From: Neodiprion pinetum
Taxonomy: Eukaryota > Arthropoda > Insecta > Hymenoptera > Diprionidae
Length of the DNA: 64,000 nt
Assembly: GCF_021155775.2 (NCBI RefSeq)
Contig: NC_060234.1
Location: 19,120,526 to 19,184,525, forward strand
Direction of reading: 5' to 3'
This document shows, in pieces, positions 1-13,123 of the stretch. How positions within the stretch are numbered: the stretch's first letter is position 1; each line of letters opens with the position of its first letter. The position numbers and the translations under genes are program-made. The notes below the pieces were generated by a model. The model was not told the origin of the DNA and did not search any database. It saw only the letters and a program-made list of their open reading frames with translations.

Positions 1-5
1 GGTAC

Positions 6-115
6 CTGTCAGCGACAGCCAAAGCCTCGCCTCGGGGCCGAAACTCCTGTGGGTTTGCCTGGACCTCCACGAATCTCTGCAGGTGCAGAGGCGCCGCGTC
101 AAGGCGCAGACCCAT
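6..115 (-). other. possible coding exon at the window edge
   Basis: The first 190 bases are much richer in G+C than the DNA that follows. On the minus strand a frame is open from upstream of an ATG at 113-115 to the window edge, and uses mostly G/C-ending codons (CTG, GTG, CAG, GAG). It ends with a possible splice donor, CAG then GTACC, at positions 8 to 1. I do not recognise the roughly 37-residue peptide and no convincing acceptor is visible upstream. It could be the first or an internal exon of a gene lying to the left, or simply a GC-rich promoter. Confidence 0.22.
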
Positions 116-189
116 CGGTTTCCAAAGCTGGTCCCCCCGCGTTCGCGTGGATTTGAAAACCGAGCGGGAATCGAAGCGATTTTTTTATG

Positions 190-1315
190 TCGAACCCTTC
201 AATTGGCTTGGCGTCGCACCAAGACCATCGTACATCGAAGCGGAGTTATCGCCTGACAAGTTGTACCAAGTTGTACCCCCGGTGGAAGCATAGCAGTCCA
301 TGGCTGTGTTGGCAGATAAGAACACTTTGCGATGCAACGCAACGCTTTACTCATAGCCGCGCTGTCCTATCTCACCTTCGATAGTAACGGATTAGAACTT
401 TTCACAGGCCTGTGCAAGCATGCGTGATGAACGAGTTCCTTGACGTCTGACATCTGTTGAACAGTTCGACAGGTTGCGAGCAGATGTGATGAGATTGGTG
501 AAATCTGAGCAAGAAATTCAAAGGCGAATTGTAAGAGCCATCGGTTCGGGTAATTTTTTTTTTTTCAATTTCAACTTGACCTCCAAAATTTCCGTTCCCG
601 GAAAAAGGTGGTTGAATGCAACGTCAGGAAGGTTCAAAGACATCGGGGTTTTTGTTTTCGAACCGTTGAACAAAAAACCGGCTCGAACCTTTCGCTGAGC
701 ATGCAGAATTCTCGGATGGTATCCGTCGTTTACGATAGCACCGACGGTGAGCGGCGCAGAGCCGCAAATGTTGAGCATCGCACTTGTGTGTCCTAAATCA
801 CTTACATCGCGATTACCGGGCTCGCGCGTATGTAATTACCTGAAATTATCATTATTCATCATCAATGCGGTTAGTGCATTGTGGTGCTTGGTAGCCATTG
901 CCATTCCCGTAGCCAGAGGTGGTTGATTGTGAAGCCTCTGTGGCTCTGCAGAGGTAAATATATCTTGGATCTATAGCGGCCGGCAAGTGCCGGCCGCGTA
1001 GAGTCAACCTCGGGAATGAACGGCTATACCGTAGCGGAAAATTAGTACGTTTTGCTCTATCTAACAATAAAATATAGGGGCTGGTAGGTTGATCTACGAT
1101 TGCGTGCTCTACCCATCCACCGTACGGGACACGAGGCCACGGAGACACGAAGTACATAAACGTCGTATTGGGTGACAGACTCTCTTCCTACGTCGTTTGG
1201 ATATCGGACATTGGGATCCAGCTTTGATTTACTATACTCGAAATCTCTCGGGTCATGCACGATTGTGTTCCTATGAATTACAGCGCGATGCACGTGAAAT
1301 AGTAGTTTATTCAGA
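190..1315. other. no gene seen
   Basis: Short open frames on both strands only, with no family resemblance and no paired splice sites. No clear repeat was noticed. Confidence 0.5.
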
Positions 1316-1845
1316 GCTGGTGGTCAGTCACTTTTCTCACTATTAGTCACTTTTCTCAAAAGGAGATCACTTAAGTCACTTTTTCGATCGTAATTGAGTT
1401 TGGTACGTAAAAAATTTGGTTGCATATTTTTTTCCCACGCGCTATCGACTAGAGAAGATTTTAGTTGTTAAGTACTATAGTGTTTTTAGCGACCACATCA
1501 GCTTCGAGTTGATTTCGGAAAATCGACTGTAGTCACATTGTTCATTGTTTCTGTATAGAAACATTTCGCCCGAATAGATTTTTGGTTCACATGTCATTCA
1601 TTTACTAAAGATCGTGTACATTGGTACATTTTTGTTGCGCGGAAACAGACGTAAAAAATAAGGAAAATCCGTATACAGGGATGTGATTGAAAATAGGGCT
1701 ATTTCTGCTGAGATGAATAGTGGTGGGACTTTTCGTTTAATTACCGTGCAATAGTTAATTCGTTCAATCACTTTTGAGTCACTATTTTTAGCTCCGAACG
1801 TCACTTTTTTTACTACTTTTTTGAGACGACGTGACTGTTACCAGC
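1316..1845. mobile_element. MITE-like element with AGTCACTTTT-rich ends
   Basis: The left end begins GCTGGTGGTCAGTCAC and the right end finishes GTGACTGTTACCAGC, which is its near reverse complement. Just inside each end there are several copies of a GTCACTTTT motif (about 1326-1380 on the left; about 1765-1815 on the right). There is no coding capacity in the roughly 530 bp between. No clear target-site duplication is visible, so the exact ends and the superfamily are open. Confidence 0.5.
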
Positions 1846-3250
1846 CCAATTTGGCTGATCTTGACGATCCCAGCCTAAGAACTTCTTGTTGGGATGCATT
1901 TCGAGCCATTAAATTTTAACAAATAAAATATTTTAATTCGTTTATTTCGTTATTGAAATAACTCAAAAACCACCACATCAATAAAACCCAAAGTTGGTTT
2001 TGAGTTAAAAAAAAGTCCCATGGACTGAGACCAGAATTATCCGAATCCGTTAATTCGTTCTTGAGATATGAGAAACTGTTTGGAAGTGATTCTCTAGACC
2101 TTGAAACGTCGACATCTGGTGAAAACTCAACTTTTCATTTCCGCGGTAATAATAATAACTTTCCTTGTTCTTGTTCCCTCGTTCCTTTATTGGAGCAGAA
2201 AGTTAACAATGAAGTGCTGGAGGCAACTAAATTTTTAGTTGTACACTGAGCTACCGAAAATTTAGTGACAGCATATAAAAATTACTCAATTTGATGAAAC
2301 ATTTTACTTCAGACAAATGGAACTAATAATTAATTATCATTAAAACATGCATTTTTGAGAATATAAGAAACTTTGTTGATTCAAAGAAACTTTCATCTGT
2401 AACATATCGACTTTTGAGAAGGCTCGTACAAAAACTAATATTTATTTTTTTATAACACTTTATTTTTTTGAATCTACTTTTCTTTTTTTTTCTCATATTC
2501 TTGAATTCCTGCATTTATAATTTTCGGAGAATTATGTTTTTTAACAAATTTTGACAGTTCAAAACGTATTTGCGAGAATTTAATGTGATATCAGAAGTAA
2601 AAATCCGAAATCTGCTTTGGCTCGATTCTTTTTCTCTGCTGAAATATATTAACTTAAAAATCTTACGATACGACTAATTCAATCACTTTGGAATATTCCA
2701 ATAATGAAATAGAATCTTACATTTGAGCGAGATAAAGTATTTCATACAAACTCAACATTTTTCACTAGGTTATTTCACAATAAATATTAAATATCATATC
2801 ACGATACAAAATGCTCACAACATTTTGAATATTTCTACTCTTTCTTGGCAAGTTCATTTGCTTCTGATCTAATTGATACATTTTTCATATACATATGGAT
2901 TTGTGTCAGAATAAAAAAAAATTCTCAGTATCGTCATAGTTTACAACATTGCTGAATTTAAAATATGAGTGTAAGACATTCTGACCAACAAGTAGGAACT
3001 GTGAATCCTAACGCGCGTTACAAATAAAAAATGAACTAACAAAAAAATCGTGACTGATTAGTTTCAAGTACAACCCAAGTTAAATCGAAATACAAAGGTT
3101 GAACCAATCCCGCGCTATCAGAGTTCAAAACTTCGAAATGTGTTGAGCTACTGCTACACTGCACAAACTGGCCCTATAAAATCCCAACATGGCGACGAGG
3201 ACTTACTTTATAGTAATAATATAGTAATAATTATTTATTGTCGAGGTGCA
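1846..3250. other. AT-rich DNA, nothing identified
   Basis: AT-rich with frequent stops in all frames. A short hairpin lies at about 1960-2007 (AACTCAAAA and TTTTGAGTT arms). No gene or element could be supported. Confidence 0.5.
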
Positions 3251-3309
3251 ATTAGCAGAAACCGCCACGAATCTGCAATGCTATTCCACGATCGGAATTG
3301 AATAAGAAG

Positions 3310-3432
3310 ACTCGCCTCGCTTTCTCTCTGATTCGTATCCTAGGTCCTTCTGTCTTCCTCTCTCTTTCTCGTCGAACTTTCCTTTTCATTCTTCCTACCC
3401 GTCTTTCTCTCTTCCTTCTGTTTCCCTCCGGG
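3310..3432 (+). repeat. polypyrimidine (CT-rich) tract
   Basis: About 120 bases dominated by C and T with many TCTCT and TTCCT runs. The long open frames over it on both strands are a product of this composition rather than genes. Confidence 0.6.
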
Positions 3433-6400
3433 AGAAGATGCGTGACTATCACAACTCATGCAGCCACCGGCCTTGCGAACAGTAATTACAATCAACCGAA
3501 CCTGATAATTATTGCACATTACACTCGCAGCCGCAGGCCACGTTTCAATAAACCAAACCTGCATAAAAATGACTCCCTGATTATATTACACGTTTTCGGT
3601 GTCCCTTTTCTGGACAGACTCATGTCCCAAACACTGCAGACGGCACTGCACTTCTTATTAACCATGACTACGAAGTTATTGTACCTCGTGTAAACTCAAT
3701 TCATCAGGGGACCAGTTTTTAAAAACCACTGGATTACTCCATATTTTCACCCCATCATTAAATCACATTGAAATTATTCTCGGCCACGTTCAACGCCTCC
3801 GTCTAACAAGTCGATATCGTGCACCTCGGATCGAAGGCCTGATTCAATAGTGACACTTGAAAATGTATAGAAAACTGAAGAATCCGTGAGACCATGAACG
3901 AAAAAGCGGGAAGACAACTGCTCACTGAAGCGATGCGTGCCGGCATTACTAATCTCTTAATCGAATCACTTGGCCACTGGGCAAGAAATCTGATTGCACG
4001 ATTTACTCAATCAATTTAGGAAATACGACGTTTCTGATCAGGATGGTCTTGACCTTGATCATTCACCAACACTCGAAACTTGACGGTCCAAGAAACTAAT
4101 CAGCCACTGCCATTCAGTATAAGTCTTCGATCCTCTCAATGCATGACCCGTAAATCGAGTCCCTAATTGCCTCAATTCTCACCACTTTTCTGCAATAACG
4201 TAGCGGAGGGTACAAAGTCTTCGATAACGATCGGGAGGCTATCGGTTGATTACGGAGAAATCTACCTCCTTCCTTCTAACAACGATGAACAGGTAAGGCG
4301 CTTCCATGCTAACATTGTTGCTCTGGGAGAATCGTTTCTTGAGATAAAGCAGCCGTTACTTCGTGACTTATTCAGGAGGAGTTGCGGCATATGCTGCGGC
4401 AATGGCACAGAGAGCAAGGACCTTGAGGACGGAGAATATGCCTAAAGGAGAGATGCGAGGGGCGTCATCGCATTCTACCAGGATACCGAAGACCTACACA
4501 TTCCTAGTCCTTTGCTCCTCGACTTGACTAGCCAGCCCAGCTTCTCGGTCCATTAGCATTATCTGTTAACGTATTCACAAGCTATCACCACCAACGTCAA
4601 TAAATGACTCCTTTGCCCTATAACGTACGATCTGACGGGTCTACTGCCTGTATTCATCCTAGAGCAGTGGTTATCTAGACCTTGTTCTACCGGCTGGAAC
4701 TAGGCTGCGGTACGAAAGCGCCATTCAATCCTTCGACCTTCAATAGCAAGGGTTCGCAGCCAAGTGACGCTGTGATGATGGCTTCTTTACTGGTTGATCG
4801 TTATGCCAATCACCGAAGATTCAACCCACGAAACCAACCCATTATTGGTTAGTGTTATTTGAAGAAATATAAAAGATGTTCAATACGACTGATCTCGTTC
4901 AAGGACTATGGAGAGCAAATGATTCTTATGATACGTCGACACGTGAACATGAAAAACCGTGCATCACTAAATTATGGCAACGATAAAACAATTTGTAAAA
5001 TACGGAAAATCATATGAATCAAAGTCTGTGTGCAGAAAACAGAAAAATGAAGGGATAGAGAGTCTTAATCGTAGTACAGAAAGAACGGTGGAAGGAAGCT
5101 GGAAGGAAGGAACAGATACAAAAAGAAAAGGAGCGACCTATTCATCTGTGAACAACAAACAGACAGACAGGATGGATGGACAGCTTCTTTCAATCTCTGC
5201 CATGAAGCCATTTCGCCGAAGTATGCCTATAATATCCCAGACGGTGTTCGTGCGATGACACACACTTATCAGGCAAAGCTTAAGCTGAAATTAAATTACA
5301 ATTACCGTCTCCCGAAGCGTCACAAAACGTTTATATTCGTTGTAGACACAAACCAGCACTGCTATTTCTCAATCCCCTAGAAGCTAAGCTGCAGATGATG
5401 GGAAAAAATGGAGACAAGCGTCGTGGCGTGGAATAAACGAATTTTGAAGATGAGTGTTATTTAGAAATCTCAACGTTTTCGGTTCTTTTTGGTAATTAGT
5501 AGCTCTATTGTTGTACGACTGTGCACGAATACATTTTTTCAACACTGAGTGTGAGAAAGCATGAAAGAGGTATTCATCGAATGATATGAATTGCAATTTT
5601 TTATCAACAGTCTTTTATCTACTTGTAACGTCAAGATGGTTAACAGTTTCCTCGTTCAAAATGGCCGAAACGGGTGGCTAGTATTCTATGTAGTCAGAAT
5701 AACAATGCCTCAGCGCAACATCGCAAACGTTCGACCAATTAATTAGTTTCATTGTTGGTTTTTTAACAACTAGAAATCTTTCCAGCCTTTTATAAGCTGG
5801 TGAAGTGACTTAAAAGGTCACTTAATCTGAGAAGTCAGAGAGCGAGGAAATCTGTAGTCTGATACTGACCTTCACTTTGTACCGAGTAAGTCGATAAAAT
5901 TTTCAATCGTTCTTACCGAGTGCCTCAGACCAGCTTAGTACTCTTAGGATATTAATTAACCTGGGCGAGTTGAGCAACATCAATCTAAACTGGAATCGGT
6001 CGCTGCAATGAGGTGACCACGATTAAAATAATAAAGCAGAAACACCGTCACCGTGAATTAACCAATTACCTCGATCAGTAGAACGTTGATTTTCACCAGG
6101 AATCAACGCCGACGTCTTATTCGGGTGTTGAAATTCTATAACCGGTGAATTGATCGACAGAGAAAAGTACAAATGAATCCCACTCGACATCTACAGCGTG
6201 ATTAAGTCTTCGCTACCGATACACCTTTACAACCCAGTTCAATCAACTCTGCGTACAAGTGGGCTACATTCAAAAGCGTCATTGAGTCACAATGGATCGA
6301 TGACGAATGATCAATTTACGAGCGTGCAAACCAGTTTAGGTATCGTTAACATCGGATGGATTCGAAGTGGTATGTTCGCCGCGGTAGGAGATTAGAAGCG

Positions 6401-6458
6401 ATGATTGAGTCTGACAGATCGCCCCAACTACTCGTGACTTGCGGGGATCTACAGACAG
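3433..6458. other. no gene identified; one weak coding-like stretch
   Basis: Mostly non-coding in appearance. From 4166 to 4445 the plus strand is open for about 93 codons. Inside it, GATGAACAG followed by GTAAGG at about 4283-4297 could be a splice donor, but the peptide is not recognised. A purine-rich patch with GGAAGGAA repeats lies at about 5090-5140. Confidence 0.35.
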
Positions 6459-6788
6459 TTGGGTCTCAACGCCAACCAAGCACCCACTCGAGATCTTGTT
6501 AACTTGGTCAGATCTTTGACGAAAATTCTAGACTTCCTGGAGATGCGGTTAGAAGTATCGAGTATCGGTCTCGGTGACAGCTTCATTTTGCGGCAGGCAC
6601 CTTTGCAGTTCCTCGGAACCAAGGTCACCTCCTTCAGACCACCCAGAGGCAAATTTGTGCCACGCTTCGATCCTAATCGATGCGGGACGTCAAAACATAG
6701 CACAAAAAATCTTGACAGAGGAATGCATTCGATTCAAAGCGTCATAAATATCGTGAATTGGATGGATTCGGAAAATGATTCACGTTAA
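6459..6788 (+). other. coding-like open stretch, both strands open
   Basis: About 109 codons are open on the plus strand, with higher G+C than the flanks and even codon choice. The minus strand over 6449-6703 is also open. There is no ATG at the start of the plus frame, no recognised domain and no convincing splice site, so I cannot choose a strand or call a gene. It could be an exon, a decayed gene or composition alone. Confidence 0.2.
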
Positions 6789-6940
6789 AACTGGCTTAGG
6801 AACAACGCAACTACAGGTCAATTTAATCTGCCGTCTCAATGCAAGGATCGTCGCGGGCTAAATCATATGTATGTTATGTATAACATATGTATATAGATGT
6901 TCAATTATTAATTTTATTAAAGTGATTTACCCTGCTCAGA

Positions 6941-7011
6941 TATAATATATATATATATATATATATAATATATGTATATAATATATATATATATACATAT
7001 ATATATATATT
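6941..7011. repeat. (AT)n microsatellite
   Basis: About 70 bases of nearly pure AT dinucleotide repeat, interrupted by a few GT and AC steps. Confidence 0.9.
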
Positions 7012-9510
7012 TGGGTGTCCGTTATTTACCAATTTGGTTTATGACTTTGCAGCGCCCCTAAAATTTTTAGTTCGTGACCTAAAAAAAATATCAGACCCAT
7101 ATAAGTCCTTAATATTGATGTTGAACCGTGGCACAAAGACGATACATTTCCCATTTAAATAACATGGGGTTTTGGCACGTTTTACAATTAATTTTCTTGT
7201 TTCTATGCCAGTTCATACATGGCAATGGCAAACAGGTATTTCGTAGAAAATTGAACGCGCTGCAAAAACTTTCTCTTAACTTTTATCGATAAATTTACTT
7301 GCTGAAAAGTTATTCAAGCTCAAAGTTAAACTAAAAATAATTTCTTCGTTTTTTTTTTTTATTTGGACCGAAAAATTGTCATTATTTATGTAAGAATTAA
7401 TTGTTTATTGCAAAAAATGTCTTTTAACATCGTGTGAAATTTAGTGTAATTTTACAAAAATTAATATATTATGGAAAAAAAATTAATCATACTAGAAATA
7501 AGTAAAACTAGTACCAAATTAGTTCAATATAATACAAAATTTTAGATCGGAATTTCTTTTTAATTATTTTTCCTTATCCCGTTTCAATAATTTTGACGGT
7601 ATGTATATGTATAAGTACTATAAGTATTCCAAACAAGAAGTGCAGAAGTAAACCGTAGATTGTTAACAAGCGTATATCCGCGGTACGTTCATTTCTGCAT
7701 GACAGCTTCGGATGACCGAGAGTAACCGACTTGTTATTGTAACAATGCAATCGAGGCCTCATTACATGCATCCAATAACATTGTCGAGGGGTTCATGTAC
7801 TAATAATACAAGATTTCGGAATTTTTATTTTAATCAAGACGCTCTTTCATAACCACATTCGCAGTCTTGAAATAAAGTATCAAATCCGGACGTTAGGCCG
7901 TTTGAATAGAAATTGCTGAAACAGACATATGGTAACGAGTTATTGTAGTGAACAGTCTTTACAGTAAAATTAATAACACTGGTGATGATAGGAAAATATG
8001 GAATACACAAAAAAGTTTTCAATCACATCTTGCCGAACTAAGATCCTTAAATAGGACGTCAGAGAAAGCATCAAACGGACATCTCGATGTTTTATTCGGT
8101 TTCATTTGAAGACGCAAATATACCGTCTCTGTGAAAAGCTTCGTTTCAAATCAGAAATCCGTTGAGGCATTCAGTATATGGACAGATATAGATAGAATAC
8201 TTTTATCATGCCTTAGCCACGATGTGTTGCCGTAAGGCCAGAAAATAGGATGTACAATCAAGACTTGTAACTAGCGTATAAACAATAACTAAGCTTGATA
8301 TAACTGAGGTTAACACAATTGAAGACGTAAGATCTTAACTTAACCTAGAGTAGTACGTTACAGATATTCAGATTTAGATACGGTCTAGACAACGTGATGC
8401 GAGAGTCAGGATCACTGATGAGAAGCGCAGCATTCGTGTCTGGAGGTGTAAAAAACTAATTATTAAGGCGGGTGAACCGCCTTTTGTCTAATAAGGCTTT
8501 TATCCATTACGAGATGTGTAGACACCTGGGCTCGAAAGAGCTTTACGTTAGTCATTCAATTCCATTGCCAATCGGCGTGAAATGAAATGAAATTAAATTA
8601 AACGCATCCACGAGAGGATGCCTGCATTGCGTTTTGTTCGATTTTCAACCGTGTAAATTTGCTGCACTCGCTGTGGCATCATTCGACTCTTCAATCTGTT
8701 AAGCATCCGACGCATCTCACACGTCTATGTAGCTTTGCCGCACGGTGGCACAGTTACGTCAATATAAATAAATCTAACGACAATCTAGCACAATGAAAAC
8801 TCACCGTGCAATCACCGTCCACGTCGAAAGCCGAGAAGAAACAACGAAACCAGCGTTGCCAACCTCTCAGACTCTCAGACTCTCTTTAAATTTATTATTT
8901 AAATGGCGCGACAATAATTCTTCATATTTCTAATTTTCAAGATTGATGTTTGACGGTATTGAAACTCAACAAATACCGAAATACATCGTATATTTCATTT
9001 TTTCGCTTTATAAGATAAATAATTTTCCCAAAATTAAGTAATGATAATTACCGAAAGAGGTAACACAGACGGATTTATATCCTACAATCTGAATTGTAAG
9101 TATAAAGATATTAGGAACTTTTACTTATGTAATATGTTTCGATTTTTAATATTTAGCAACACCAACTTGTCAAATAAGTTTGTTTGAAAATTGCAGACGC
9201 TATCTAATTTATGCATATTTTCTCAGGAACCTCACGATTGCTTGACTTTTAGTCAGTTGTTTCGATTTGACAGACCACATTTAGAGATATCGCTATCAGT
9301 CTTGAGATTTCGTCTGAGATCTTCAGATTTTCTTCAGATTCCGGCCTAAACGACAAAATGTCCTAATGAAAAAACAATATTGCTTTTTTCTTCAACGGAC
9401 CCTTAAATTCTTTAGATCTAAAGAAATTTCTTTAGCGCTGACAATCCTGAAAGAAACATCGCAGGCTGAGTAACCGACTGCGAATGCGCGAAATAATTTA
9501 GCTTTATTGG
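7012..9510. other. AT-rich DNA, nothing identified
   Basis: No coding stretch or clear element. A perfect 7-bp stem with a GTGAA loop lies at 8465-8483 (AAGGCGG and CCGCCTT). Confidence 0.5.
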
Positions 9511-9780
9511 TCGGCGAGATTGTACCGCAGCAATTATTTTCTTTGCAAGCTATGCAAGAGAGCTATCTTACTCCAAATGACATGAGATGTAAAACTCTTC
9601 CGTGTCAAGTAACGAATTGAAATTAGATTTTTATAAAGACTCATAGCAGTCGTCAGTCATTTGACAATAATAGTTTTTCTAACCTTCCTAAATCATGGTA
9701 ACAACTATTTGAAATCACCCGCATACGCAGTCCGACACGCAAGTTGCCAAGTTTCACAATTTCCTCTCGGCATGTTTCGT
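9511..9780. repeat. dispersed repeat related to the 21.9-22.3 kb repeat
   Basis: Two blocks recur at 21.9-22.3 kb. The block at about 9513-9568 (containing GGTCGGCGAGATTGTACC) has an inverted relative at about 21915-21970. The block at about 9712-9776 (containing AAGTTTCACAATTT and CTCTCGG) has a direct relative at about 22198-22258. By eye the blocks are about 70-75% alike. The 152-codon minus open frame across this area (9653-10111) overlaps the repeat and is not called a gene. Confidence 0.4.
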
Positions 9781-12700
9781 GCATAATAATATAATCGGGT
9801 GAAAGGAGCAAACTATCGGCACGTACTTTGTCTCCATCCTCAAAATGTATTCGACGGCTCCTTACTAGGAGACTACTTCCAGAGTCCGTTAAGGGAATAC
9901 AATGGAAAGTGCAGTGTATCAACGGTCTGTCAAAATAAATCCATATGCAGGTGCAGGCTGTACGCGATTTGTTGTACAACTCACAGTTCCCAACTTTAAC
10001 GGCTTCCGGATCCCTTATGTGAATCGCATACTCGACCACGGCAAAAAAGGAAAATGACGCGAAATAAGAATCCAATATCTGCGATACGTTTTGCCACGCA
10101 TATAGCACCAAGGCACGTACATGGGCATAAGGTACGAGTATCGCATCGCTGGATCAAGCGTCACCTCTGTTCATGCACTTATTGAGAATATGATTACGTC
10201 ACGGCGAAAATGGCGCACCACCGTAGTAATTCCCTTATCCGAAGATAGACTTTTCACGATCAATCAAACGCAAGAGTTACAGATCTGCTGTTCTGCAGGT
10301 GGATGCGATTACAGTGAATTCGCGAATCATCAGATTCTGCGCATATAAAGCGGCCACGTGCAACTTTCGATAAATCGGAACGCCGAAACGTACTCTTTGC
10401 ACTTGACTGCTGTATTACATCGATTGGAGAGAATTTTAAAATAAAATTACGTAGTAGCAATCAAAATCTTGTAGAACCCAAAAGCGTTTACGGTGAACGA
10501 TCATTCCTACATCTCTTGCTAAACCTGTACAATAATAATAACAAGAACAGCAACAACAACACATCTATAATCAAATCCACCATGATCTTTTCTAAATATA
10601 TCTTTAGTAAACGATGAAATTAAACGTTGACTATGAAAAAAAAATCGAAAACGAGTACGACATGAAATGACACCACGTTGAAGCAAAATTATCTGGGGTC
10701 TTCTCATACCCCACAGTACCAACTGAAGGTTCAAAGAGAGTTTCCTGGTAGGCAGTGCTCACGAAAACTAGGTTAATCTATCTATGAATTAAACTCTTAA
10801 TTAAAAAATTAGATCAAAGTACTTTTTCGTAATTTCATAAAATTTTAAGTCGTCTTTACCTTATGACTCACAAAGTATAGTTCGGACATGAATCGTTCTA
10901 CTTCCTGCGGATTTATCGTGTAAAAAGTGTCGATAAACGTTGTTTCGAATACAAAAAGTGCAGTTAAACAATTATGAACCATTTTCCAACTTTCAAAGCT
11001 TAGATCAAAGATGAAACTAATATCTTTCAGCCACGTAATTGTTGGTCATTCGCTAATTATTGTCCCTTATCAAAAGCAGCTATTCAGAGTCAACTCGAAA
11101 GTAAAGCATGAAACGGTGACCACCGCCTTAGAGATAAATAACCGTACCACCTGAATCTAGTTAGACGAAGAGAAGACAACCATTTGCAGAATCGTCAGCA
11201 GTGTTATTTATGTCAATTATGGTGAACAGAAAGAAAACAGCATCTCTAAACGTATATAATAGAAATGATTCTGAGAAAATACAAATGACACAGGATGAGA
11301 AATTAACACTTTGAATAAAGCTTTTATCCGATTCCAGTGTTTTGGGCTCTGAGAAATCTTACGCTATAGTACAGTTATTACGCGCATTCATTATTCATTG
11401 TTAGAAAAAATGTCAGACAAGTCCTAGAGTTCTAAGGTAAACAAACTAACAAGAAGAGTATCAGAACTTTGGATCACGAAATTGGCTGACAATGAAACTA
11501 TCCGGGGATGTTTCTTTGACCCAACGTATGGAGCGTTTTATCTCTAGTTCGCTCTGGGCTTCCTTCCAAAAATTTTCAATTTACACTTCACTATGGCTCT
11601 GGAACAACGATACATCCTTTCGTACTTAAATTTATGCGCCTCTCCCATCGAAACTTTAACAGCGAACAATGAAAATTAATATTTATTACAAAAGTCCACA
11701 ACACGTTTCGTCTATTGCGGTATTTCATCCACCAAAGTCCCAATGAGAGACCCAATAGCTGAAAATCCACGACAGGAGCTTAATATTTTGAACCAAAAAA
11801 TCATCCTTACAGGCTTTAACAGAATCCGTGATTCGGAGGTCTGATTTTTTCCTTTGTAACGAATTTCTTATATTGGTAGGTCAAGCGCTATAAACGCATA
11901 ATGGTGATGTAAGTCTTATAATTATATAAATAGTTATACGGATCAAATTGGCCAGAAATATTGATGTGAGATGAAATAAAATAAGACAAAAATAAATACT
12001 TAAAAATAACTTTTATCTTTCTGAGGCGTCGTACGTTAAAAATAAATGTTTATCCTTCGTGTTGAGTCGTCAGTCCTTATATAATATATATTTCGATTAA
12101 TCTGGTAATTGGTGTAAGAATTTTCATAAACTTTCCCAACACCGTTTGAAGGGATTACACAAAACAAATAATAAATAATTAAAATTCCGTCTCGCTGCTT
12201 ATGTGTTAATTCGAATTGTCACATTGATGATTGATGTGAATGACTATACGGATACTGACCGACTGACTATCCTCGCAGCCTCACGATGATCGACACCGCA
12301 CGTATATGTGTGAACATTATACATGTGACGCACAGATCCTCACACCTTACAAGCTGAAAATTCCAAAATTCAATCATTTTGTAAGTGCTGATTATAAAAT
12401 CTTTCCTTGCATTGTTAACATCTCAGGTTATGTTATTTTATCATTCACGCTTATCAATGGCGCCGAAAACATTGCTGGAAGTTTTTGCAACCGGGTTAAT
12501 TTTCCATTCTCAACTCTTCGTTCAGACGGTGGTGCCGATTCGTGCCTAAGCAAAACCATCGCATCGCATCCTTAGCGGCAATCGGTAAGCGAGGTATCGC
12601 GGTGACGTGTAATGAGTTAAAGTTGCGCAGCTGAGAAGACAGAGACTCGCGCCTGCGTCACGCGCACGTCGTGCCTCGTAATGATAATAAATTGTAATCT

Positions 12701-13123
12701 GCGTAGTTCCAGTATGCAAATCTAGTCGCGGGGCCGTAGCTCGTCCGGGGGATAGTAAAAACCGTTCGGGTAGGACGTTCTAGAACGTTCGAGGACCGTG
12801 TAAAACGGGTGCAAAGCCGAACGCGGTGAAAAACTGCGAGGAAACAAAGAGACAAGGAGACAATGCACCGCCGTGGGTAGGTGCCTCCCTCTCGTTAAAC
12901 AAGAAAATATATTTCACGAAACGTAATAGCAATGGCGTTGCCATAGACCGTGCCATGCGTTAATTACCATAAAATAGCCTATAATTATTATAAAATACCG
13001 TTCGCTGACATTAGTTGCTACAAGGTGCGCTGGCCAAGCTGACCGCCCTATTGTCCTGGCGCGGCGAATAGGAAATAATAATGATCCAGATTTTAGATCA
13101 AGGCCTCCTTTCCCTCTCGGTGA
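9781..13123. other. no gene identified
   Basis: Short open frames only. Many runs of A and T, no clear repeat structure and no recognised protein. A slightly more GC-rich patch lies at about 12540-12850. Confidence 0.45.

Noticed and set aside
3252..3693. Overlapping long frames on both strands.
   Set aside because: They come from a polypyrimidine tract that lacks stops on both strands.
8465..8483. GC-rich hairpin followed by T residues, like a bacterial rho-independent terminator.
   Set aside because: The window is animal nuclear DNA with spliced genes. A 7-bp stem in this setting has no known terminator role.
9653..10111. 152-codon minus open frame.
   Set aside because: Its end lies on a dispersed repeat also present near 22.2 kb, and the peptide has no family resemblance or splice support.
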